Shown here: piece after piece, positions 52,801 to 58,583 of the stretch
How the letters are laid out: every line of letters begins with the position of its first letter
Numbering within the stretch: position 1 is the stretch's first letter
Assembly: GCF_005233875.1 (NCBI RefSeq)
Contig: NZ_SZPZ01000001.1
Coordinates: 992,001 to 1,056,000, forward strand
Origin: Kribbella jiaozuonensis
GTDB taxonomy: Bacteria; Actinomycetota; Actinomycetes; Propionibacteriales; Kribbellaceae
Direction: 5' to 3'
DNA: 64,000 nt
Translations under genes and position numbers: made by a program
The notes under the pieces: model-generated
What the model saw: only the letters and a program-made list of their open reading frames with translations
What the model was told of the DNA's origin: nothing
Databases searched by the model: none

Positions 52801-53812
52801 CTGCGACATCTGCAAGCCCGTGGTCGCGTCGATCCTGGCCAGCCTGGACCCGGCCGGTCACGTGCTCGAGGGCGAGCGCGCGACACTGCAGGACACGAAC
52901 GACCACGTGATGGCGAACATGCAGAAGGACGGCACGTACTCCGTCGTACCGCGCATCCCCGGTGGCGAGATCACGCCGGAAGGGCTGATCACGATCGGCG
53001 AGGTGGCGCGCGACTTCGGGCTGTACACGAAGATCACCGGCGGGCAGCGGGTCGATCTGTTCGGCGCGCGGATCGAGCAACTGCCGGCGATCTGGAAGCG
53101 GCTGGTCGACGCCGGCTTCGAGTCGGGGCACGCGTACGGCAAGGCGCTGCGGACGGTGAAGTCGTGCGTCGGATCCACCTGGTGCAGGTACGGCGTCCAG
53201 GACTCGGTCGGCATGGCGATCGCGCTGGAGCTGCGGTACCGCGGGCTGCGGTCGCCGCACAAACTCAAGCTCGGTGTATCCGGCTGCGCGCGTGAATGCG
53301 CCGAGGCGCGCGGCAAGGATGTCGGCGTGATCGCGACCGAGAAGGGCTGGAACCTGTACGTCGGCGGAAACGGCGGGATGACGCCGCGGCACGCGGAGCT
53401 GCTCGCCTCCGATCTGACCGATGACGAGCTGTTCCGGACCATCGACCGTTTCCTCATGTACTACATCCGGACCGGCGACCGGCTGCAGCGGACCGCGGTG
53501 TGGATGCGCGAGCTCGAGGGCGGCCTCGACCACGTGCGCGACGTCGTACTGAACGACAGCCTCGGCATCGCCGCCGACCTGGACGCGGCGATGGCCAGGC
53601 ACGTCGACTCGTACGTCGACGAATGGCAGGCGACGCTGAACGATCCGCAGAAGCTGGCCCGGTTCGTGTCGTTCGTGAACGCGCCGGACCAGCCCGACGC
53701 CGACCTGCGCTACGTCGTCGAGCGCAGCCAGCCGCGTCCGGCCAGCCCGGCCGAACGCGGTCAGCTCGAGCCGGTCCTGCTGGCCGGCCCGCGATTGGAG
53801 GTACGCCGATGA
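49871..53812 (+). CDS. nirB: Fusion of a nitrate-reductase-type flavoprotein/[2Fe-2S] module with NADH nitrite reductase NirB
   Basis: A single 1313-residue reading frame. Residues 1-454 are a complete FAD/NAD-dependent oxidoreductase (VVIIGGGMAGRRLAELL, VVLGGGVLGVETACAL, AIGDCAEV) ending in a BFD-type [2Fe-2S] site (CRCNGVT ... TTGCGSCTG), the usual electron donor to NasA. Residues 455-1313 are a full NirB: FAD/NAD part (VVVVGGGMVAHRLVEAL, LPYDRVALTSYFSGRD), BFD-type sites (CSCNNVDAGTIRCAV, AGTSCGSCLP), then the siroheme/[4Fe-4S] domain with SCVGSTWCRYGVQDS and SGCARECAEARGKD. The two are normally separate genes. AGGAGG plus ATG at 51221-51235 lies at the junction, so NirB may also be made alone. 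It reduces nitrite to ammonium with NADH. Confidence 0.92.
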   Translation: MRVVIIGGGMAGRRLAELLPYDVTVLGDEPSYNRSRLTEYVAGRAEPLMGDEPTATAVAVDRARRVVVDAAGREWPYDRLVFATGAEPVVPDAVASGAHLLRSVGDARAVVDAAGLVRRAVVLGGGVLGVETACALRERGVAVTLVHDGETLLDRTIRASEGRRVTRAVRGLGVEVLLNTTVDGTDVRDGRFRGLNLRSGRQVFGELLVVACGVRPRTELADGLTVRTGIVVDQTLTSPDDPSIHAIGDCAEVEGRTTGTVASAWAHAELLATHLSAAQQASAPAPEGPSAASAAFAYPLGLVPEVVRLTAGGLDVLVLGDKDEAGEVVRLEDGSRYVRAVLRDGIMRAAVVVGAPEVAAELILLADRGTPVVADGLLTATEVPTKRVPAVCRCNGVTRAAIEAAWRGGADSVDGIAATTRATTGCGSCTGAVGELLDRFRRGETEPVPSRRATMAELKKAKHVVVVGGGMVAHRLVEALRQRDTDITYRITVFAEEPRLPYDRVALTSYFSGRDPQDLSLGDPDLWDDPAVNLRKGVQITSIDTTAKTVTTARNEQIGYDELVLATGSAAFIPSVKNNDAQGCFVYRTIDDVAALRVYVERLKSEGKQVNGVVVGGGLLGLEAAGALRALDATTKVVEFAPRLMPLQVDEGGGSALSRLIEGLDVEVLTATQCQRVKLTSQGAARAMAVADGPDLPADVVVFATGVRPRDELGREAGLEIGERGGVVVDEACRTSVPGVWAIGEVACIEGRVWGLIAPGYTMAEVVADRLLGGEATFPGADTSTKLKLLGVDVASFGDAFGATEGALDIVYADPVAGVYKKLVLSDDARTLLGGILVGDASAYSGLRPMVGRELGADPAAFLLPEGAAPVQLELPDDAPVCSCNNVDAGTIRCAVGDGCGDIKSVCGKTRAGTSCGSCLPIVKNLLNAELTKAGVEVSKALCEHFALSRAELFDVVRITELRTFSEIVERHGTGRGCDICKPVVASILASLDPAGHVLEGERATLQDTNDHVMANMQKDGTYSVVPRIPGGEITPEGLITIGEVARDFGLYTKITGGQRVDLFGARIEQLPAIWKRLVDAGFESGHAYGKALRTVKSCVGSTWCRYGVQDSVGMAIALELRYRGLRSPHKLKLGVSGCARECAEARGKDVGVIATEKGWNLYVGGNGGMTPRHAELLASDLTDDELFRTIDRFLMYYIRTGDRLQRTAVWMRELEGGLDHVRDVVLNDSLGIAADLDAAMARHVDSYVDEWQATLNDPQKLARFVSFVNAPDQPDADLRYVVERSQPRPASPAERGQLEPVLLAGPRLEVRR
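51221..51235 (+). promoter_or_regulatory. Internal ribosome-binding site and ATG at the NirB junction
   Basis: AGGAGG (51221-51226), six bases, then ATG (51233-51235), in frame with both halves of the fusion. A consensus Shine-Dalgarno at ideal spacing within a coding region suggests separate initiation of an 859-residue NirB, the usual size of that protein. Confidence 0.7.
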
Positions 53813-54126
53813 GGGTCTGTGAGTACGACGTCCTGCTGCCGGAGCGTGGTGTCGCGGCGCTGCTCGGGGAGGTGCAGATCGCGCTGTTCCGCACCCACGA
53901 CGGCGAAGTGTTTGCCCTCGGCAACCAGGATCCGTTCAGCGGGGCGAACGTGATCTCCCGCGGCATCGTCGGCAGCCGCGGCAACGTACCGACGGTGGCC
54001 TCGCCGATGTTCAAGCAGGTCTTCGATCTGCGGACCGGCGCCTGCCTGGACGATCCGGAGGTTTCGCTGCCGGTGTACGCCGTTCAAGTGGTCGACGGGC
54101 AGGTTGTGGTGAGCACCGGTGACTAG
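53809..54126 (+). CDS. nirD: Nitrite reductase small subunit NirD
   Basis: A 105-residue Rieske-fold protein that pairs with NirB. It shows the family pattern VCEYDVLLPERGVAALLGEV, LFRTHDGEVFALGNQDPFSG and SPMFKQVFDLRTGACLDDPE. As is normal for NirD, the Cys/His cluster ligands are absent. ATG 53809 overlaps the NirB stop by 4 bp, and the next gene overlaps its end by 8 bp. Confidence 0.93.
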   Translation: MRVCEYDVLLPERGVAALLGEVQIALFRTHDGEVFALGNQDPFSGANVISRGIVGSRGNVPTVASPMFKQVFDLRTGACLDDPEVSLPVYAVQVVDGQVVVSTGD

Positions 54127-55243
54127 GACCGGGCCGCTGAGCGGCTGCACGATCGCGATCACCGCGCACCGGCGTGCGGAAGACCTGATCGCGTCGTTCG
54201 AGCGGCGCGGCGCGAGGGTGCTGCACGCGCCGACGCTGCAGATCGTGCCGGTCGCGGACGATCATGCGCTGATCGAGGCGACCCGGCGGGTGATCGCGAA
54301 CCCGCCGGACGATGTCGTGGTCACCACCGCGGTCGGGTTCCGTGGCTGGGTCGAGGCGGCCGACACCGCCGGGCTGGCCGCGGATCTGCTGGGCACGCTG
54401 GAGCAGTCGCGGATCCTTGCCCGCGGTCCGAAGGCGCGCGGTGCGATCCGGGCGGCCGGGTTGGTCGAGCACTGGTCGGCGCGGTCGGAGACGACGGCCG
54501 AGGTGGTCGAGTGGTTGCGTACCCAGGGCGTGCACGGCCGGAAGATCGTCGTACAGCTGCATGGTTTGTCGGATCCGTCGTTGCAAGATGCGTTGCGTAC
54601 GGCGGGTGCATCCGTGCGCGGGCTGGAGGTGTACCGCTGGGGGCCGGCACCCGACCCGGTTGTCGTCGAGCGGATGATCTCGCAGATCTGCGCGGGAACC
54701 GTTGATGCCGTCGTCCACACGTCGGCACCCGGCGCGCAGGCCATGCTCGACGCGGCCGCGCTGACCGGGCAGTACGACGCGTTGGTGTCGGCGCTGCGGA
54801 CGGGACGTGTGCTGAACACCTGCGTCGGGCCTATCACCGCGGGGCCGTTTGTCGCGCTAGGTCTCGAGCCGCTCGTTCCGGACCGCTTCCGGTTAGGTGC
54901 GCTGATCCGGATCGTCACGGATCGGCTGACCGATGACAACGCCCGGACGATCGAGACGGAGTTCGGCCTGTTGGTGATCCGCGGCGGTGCGGCCGTACTG
55001 GACGGCGTCGTACTGCCGCTCGGACCGGGGCCGCGCGCCGTACTCGCAGCTCTGGTCGCGGCGGGTGGCGATGTGGTGTCGAGGCCGGAGTTGCTTGCTG
55101 TGTTGCCCGGCGCCGAGGACGTTCATGCTGTCGAGGTGACGGTCAACCGGTTGCGGACCGCTGTCGGTCGGCCCGAGTTGGTTCGCACCGTTGTCCGCCG
55201 CGGCTACCGCCTCGCCGTGGAACCGGCGGGAGTGCCGTCGTGA
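54119..55243 (+). CDS. Uroporphyrinogen-III synthase domain fused to a winged-helix DNA-binding domain
   Basis: A 374-residue protein from GTG 54119. Residues about 8-260 have the two-lobed HemD fold (CTIAITAHRRAEDLIASFER, TTAVGFRGWVEAAD, GPKARGAIRAAGL, VHTSAPGAQAMLDAAAL). Residues about 285-370 form an OmpR/PhoB-type winged helix (VLPLGPGPRAVLAALVAAGG, VVSRPELLAVLPGAEDVHAV, EVTVNRLRTAVGRPELVRTV, RRGYRLAVE). The same fusion is known in other actinobacteria beside nitrite-reductase genes. It could supply uroporphyrinogen III for siroheme, act as a regulator that senses tetrapyrroles, or both. It overlaps nirD by 8 bp and cbiX by 4 bp. Confidence 0.88.
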   Translation: MTRTGPLSGCTIAITAHRRAEDLIASFERRGARVLHAPTLQIVPVADDHALIEATRRVIANPPDDVVVTTAVGFRGWVEAADTAGLAADLLGTLEQSRILARGPKARGAIRAAGLVEHWSARSETTAEVVEWLRTQGVHGRKIVVQLHGLSDPSLQDALRTAGASVRGLEVYRWGPAPDPVVVERMISQICAGTVDAVVHTSAPGAQAMLDAAALTGQYDALVSALRTGRVLNTCVGPITAGPFVALGLEPLVPDRFRLGALIRIVTDRLTDDNARTIETEFGLLVIRGGAAVLDGVVLPLGPGPRAVLAALVAAGGDVVSRPELLAVLPGAEDVHAVEVTVNRLRTAVGRPELVRTVVRRGYRLAVEPAGVPS

Positions 55244-55923
55244 CGGATCTCGTCGCGGTGGCCCACGGTACGGCGGATCCGCGGGGTATCCGGGTCGTAC
55301 ACGAACTGGTCCGCGAGCTGGCCCGGCGGCGGCCGGAGCTGCCGGTTTCGTTGGGCTTCGTCGACCTCCTGACGCCGGCTCTGCCCGATCTCGCCCGCCG
55401 GGTGGCGACCGATACCGACGAGGCCGTCATGGTCCCGCTCCTGCTCAGCTCCGGCTACCACGTGTACGTCGACATCGCTGCCGAAGCCGCCCGTCGTCCC
55501 CACAAGCTGCGTGCGGCCGCTGCTCTCGGGCCCGACCCGGTCCTCGCGGACATCCTGGCCGACCGCCTCGGCGACCTGTCCCGCGTCGACCAGGTCGTCC
55601 TCGCCGCCGCGGGTTCGTCCGACTCTCGTGCGCTGATGGATTGCGAGGAGACCGCCGGCCTCCTGGCCCGGCGCATCGACCGGCCAGTTGCCGTCGGCTA
55701 CCTTTCCGGCATCGGCGAACGCCTGCCGTCCGTCCTCTCCCGGGTTCACGGTCGCGTCGCGGTGGCGACGTACCTGCTGGCTCCCGGGTACTTCGCGAAC
55801 CGCATCCGCCGGCTGGCCGGCCCGCGTTTCGTCGGTCCGCCGCTCGGCGCGGATCCCCGGCTGGCCGAGCTTGCCCTGCAGCGCTACGACGCCGCCCGCC
55901 GTTCGTCAGCCATCGCCGTCTGA
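55240..55923 (+). CDS. cbiX: Sirohydrochlorin chelatase (CbiX/SirB type)
   Basis: A 227-residue two-repeat chelatase that would insert iron into sirohydrochlorin for the NirB siroheme. The first repeat has LVAVAHGTADPRGIRVVHEL (metal-binding His) and AVMVPLLLSSGYHVYVDIAA (second His); the second repeat has VVLAAAGSSDSRALMDCEET and VATYLLAPGYFANRIRRLAG, without the first His. The start overlaps the HemD-like gene by 4 bp. It is the last gene of the nitrate operon, and its end overlaps the convergent sulP by 18 bp. Confidence 0.92.
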   Translation: MTDLVAVAHGTADPRGIRVVHELVRELARRRPELPVSLGFVDLLTPALPDLARRVATDTDEAVMVPLLLSSGYHVYVDIAAEAARRPHKLRAAAALGPDPVLADILADRLGDLSRVDQVVLAAAGSSDSRALMDCEETAGLLARRIDRPVAVGYLSGIGERLPSVLSRVHGRVAVATYLLAPGYFANRIRRLAGPRFVGPPLGADPRLAELALQRYDAARRSSAIAV

Positions 55924-57642
55924 CGGCCGGACCGGGGCCCGCCAGGCTGCTCCGGTCTGCCGCACGTACTCCGCGACGGCCTCGTCCACCGTCGGCAGGA
56001 AGTGCCGCGGGTCGATCGTGCTGGTCAGCTCGTACCGCTCGATCTTCTCGCGGACCGGATCCTTCATCTCCGCGAAGACCAGCGAGATGCCGCGCTCGTT
56101 GAGCCACTCGTCCAGCTCGTGCAGCATGTCGGAGGCGGTCGTGTCGACGTCGGTGATCGGCTCGGCGGCCACGATGATCCACTGCAGGTCCGGATCGTCC
56201 TCGGCGATCTCCCGCACCTTCTCCCCGAACATCCGCGCGTTCGCGAAGATCAGCGGCGCGTCGAACCGGTAGACGACCAGACCGGGCAGCAGGTCGGCGT
56301 CGGGGTGGCTCTCGATGTCGTGCAGACCCGCGATCCCCGCCACCCGGCCGAGCTCGGTCTCGTGCGGCCACCAGGTCCGTCTGAAAACGTTCAGGATCGA
56401 CAGTGCGATCGCGATCAGGATTCCGGGCAGTACGCCGAGCAAGGCCACGCCGAGCAGTGCCGCGATGGACAACCAGAACTCGGTCTTGCGTTGCTTCCAG
56501 AGCCGGCGGGTGCCGGCGACATCGGCCAGGGACAGAGCGGCCGCGATGACGATCGCGCCCAGCGTCGGTTGTGGCACGTACTGCATCACGGAGGTTGCGA
56601 ACAGCAGTACCGCGGTGATCGTCGCGGCACCGACGACACCGGTCAGCTGGGACTTCGAGCCGGCCTGCTCTGCGACGGCGGTGCGCGACCCGCTGGTGCT
56701 GACCGGGAAGCCCTGGAAGAGCCCGGCCGCGAGGTTGGCGGTGCCGATGCCGACCATCTCCTGGTTCCCGCGCACCCGTTCGCCGCGGCGCGCGGCGAAC
56801 GCGGAGGCCGTGGACATCGTGTCCGCGAGTGCGACGACGGCGATGGCCAGCGCACCGATGAACAGCGGCGGTACGTCGTCCCAGCTGACGTGCGGGATCG
56901 TGAACGGCGGGAATCCCTCGGGGAGCACGCCGACCGTGTCGACACCGTGCGACTGCAGGTCGAACGCGCCGACCACGACGGCGGCCAGCACCACCACGAT
57001 CAGGACGCTCGGCAGCTTGGGCAGGAACCGGTTCAGCAGCAGGATGCCGGCCAATGAACACACCCCGATGATCGCGGCCGTGGTGTTCGCCTTCCCGTCC
57101 GCGAGCCCCGACACGAACGCTTTCAGCTCCGCCAGCAGTCCGTCGGCATCGATCGAGAACCCGAACAGCTTGGCCAGTTGACCGACCACGATGGTCAGCG
57201 CGAGCCCGTTCATGTAGCCGATCTGGGTCGGCTTCGACAGCAGATCCGCGACGAACCCGAAGCGGGCCAGCCCCGCGACCACCATCACCACACCGACCAT
57301 CAGCGCCAGCATCGAAGCGAGTGCGATCGCCCGGGCCGGATCGCCGTTCGCCAGCAGGAGTGGGGCGAGCGTCGCCGCGATCATCGGTCCGAGCGACGAG
57401 TCCGGGCCGAGCACCAGCACCTTGGACGGTCCGAAGACCGCATAGCCGAGCAGACACAGGATCGACGTGTAGAGGCCGGTCACCGGCGGCAGGCCGGCCA
57501 GCTGGGCGTAGGCCATCCCTTGCGGTACGAGCAGCGCCGACAGCACCAGGCCGGCGACGATGTCCTTGGGCAACCACGATCGCTGGTACGACCTGGCCAG
57601 CTCGGCTCCGGGGACGTACGCGCGCCACCCCGACGGTTCCAC
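55906..57642 (-). CDS. SulP-family anion transporter with STAS domain
   Basis: A 578-residue membrane protein. After a short cytoplasmic start it has the SulP core: LPKDIVAGLVLSALLVPQGM, AYAQLAGLPPVTGLYTSILC, VFGPSKVLVLGPDSSLGPMI, IALADTMSTASAFAARRGER-like helix (written ALADTMSTASAFAARRGER) and QGFPVSTSGSRTAVAEQAGS. About 12-14 helices precede a C-terminal STAS domain (LVVYRFDAPLIFANARMFGE). It may carry sulfate, bicarbonate or another anion. GTG 57642 starts 8 bp after the ppk2 stop, so it is the third gene of the P-ATPase-ppk2-sulP operon. Confidence 0.9.
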   Translation of the reverse strand: MEPSGWRAYVPGAELARSYQRSWLPKDIVAGLVLSALLVPQGMAYAQLAGLPPVTGLYTSILCLLGYAVFGPSKVLVLGPDSSLGPMIAATLAPLLLANGDPARAIALASMLALMVGVVMVVAGLARFGFVADLLSKPTQIGYMNGLALTIVVGQLAKLFGFSIDADGLLAELKAFVSGLADGKANTTAAIIGVCSLAGILLLNRFLPKLPSVLIVVVLAAVVVGAFDLQSHGVDTVGVLPEGFPPFTIPHVSWDDVPPLFIGALAIAVVALADTMSTASAFAARRGERVRGNQEMVGIGTANLAAGLFQGFPVSTSGSRTAVAEQAGSKSQLTGVVGAATITAVLLFATSVMQYVPQPTLGAIVIAAALSLADVAGTRRLWKQRKTEFWLSIAALLGVALLGVLPGILIAIALSILNVFRRTWWPHETELGRVAGIAGLHDIESHPDADLLPGLVVYRFDAPLIFANARMFGEKVREIAEDDPDLQWIIVAAEPITDVDTTASDMLHELDEWLNERGISLVFAEMKDPVREKIERYELTSTIDPRHFLPTVDEAVAEYVRQTGAAWRAPVRPSDGDG

Positions 57643-57650
57643 GTCGCGAC

Positions 57651-58583
57651 CTAGCCGGCTTCGAACGGGTCGGGTGCCGCCCCCTCCGGCGACTGGGCCT
57701 CGAGGGTCTTCTTGACGTCCAGGAGAGCGTTGTGGGCGTCCTTGTCGATCGTCGGGAACTGCGGATCGATCTCGATCAGCGCGTTGGCGATCACCGCGGC
57801 CGCGGCGATCCGCGCGTACCACTTGCGGTCGGCTGGGATCACGTACCACGGCGCCCATTCGGTGCTGGTGTTCGACAGCATCTTCGAGAACGCCCGCTGG
57901 TAGTCGTCCCAGTACTCGCGTTCACGGACGTCGGCCGAGGAGAACTTCCAGTTGTGGTCGGGCAGGTCGATCCGCCGCAGGAAACGGGTCCGTTGCTCCT
58001 CGTTGGACAGGTTCAGGAAGAGCTTGACGATCTTGGTGCCGTTGCGGCTGAGGGTTCGCTCCCACTCGTTGATCTCGTGGTACCGCCGTCGCCACATCCC
58101 CTTGCCCCGGGCGCTGTGCGGGAGATTCTGACGCTCCAGGAGTTCAGGGTGCACGCGGACGACGAGCACCTCCTCGTAGTGCGAGCGGTTGAAGATCGTG
58201 ATCGCACCGCGCCGGGGGAGCTGTCGTTGGTAGCGCCACAGGTAGTCGTGATCCAGCTCCGCGCTCGACGGCACCTTGAAGCCGTGCACGTCCACGCCCT
58301 GCGGATTGACGCCGGTCATCACGTGCCGGATGGTGCCGTCCTTCCCACCGGCGTCGAGTGCCTGGAGCACCACGAGAACGCCGTGGCTGTGCTGCGCGTA
58401 CAGCCGGGTCTGGTACTCGGACAGTATGTCGATGCCCTCGGCCAGCAACTGACGGCCCTTCTTCTTCTTCCGTACGGTGCCGCGGTACGTCGGGTCGAAG
58501 TCCTTGGACAGCTTGACCGTCGACCCCGGCTCGACCCGGAACGCCTCGATGAAGTCGGCGATTCGTTCCTCGCGAGATGTCAT
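57651..58583 (-). CDS. ppk2: Polyphosphate kinase 2 family protein
   Basis: A 310-residue cytosolic enzyme that uses polyphosphate to phosphorylate nucleotides. The P-loop region is LQALDAGGKDGTIRHVMTGV, followed by VHGFKVPSSAELDHDYLWRY, the lid segment IFNRSHYEEVLVVRVHPELL and WERTLSRNGTKIVKLFLNLS, KFSSADVREREYWDDYQRAF and NTSTEWAPWYVIPADRKWYA. This is the one-domain class (PPK2 class I or III type, AMP- or ADP-using). ATG 58583 overlaps the P-type ATPase stop by 4 bp, so ATP regeneration from polyphosphate may support that pump; this link is inferred. Confidence 0.92.
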   Translation of the reverse strand: MTSREERIADFIEAFRVEPGSTVKLSKDFDPTYRGTVRKKKKGRQLLAEGIDILSEYQTRLYAQHSHGVLVVLQALDAGGKDGTIRHVMTGVNPQGVDVHGFKVPSSAELDHDYLWRYQRQLPRRGAITIFNRSHYEEVLVVRVHPELLERQNLPHSARGKGMWRRRYHEINEWERTLSRNGTKIVKLFLNLSNEEQRTRFLRRIDLPDHNWKFSSADVREREYWDDYQRAFSKMLSNTSTEWAPWYVIPADRKWYARIAAAAVIANALIEIDPQFPTIDKDAHNALLDVKKTLEAQSPEGAAPDPFEAG

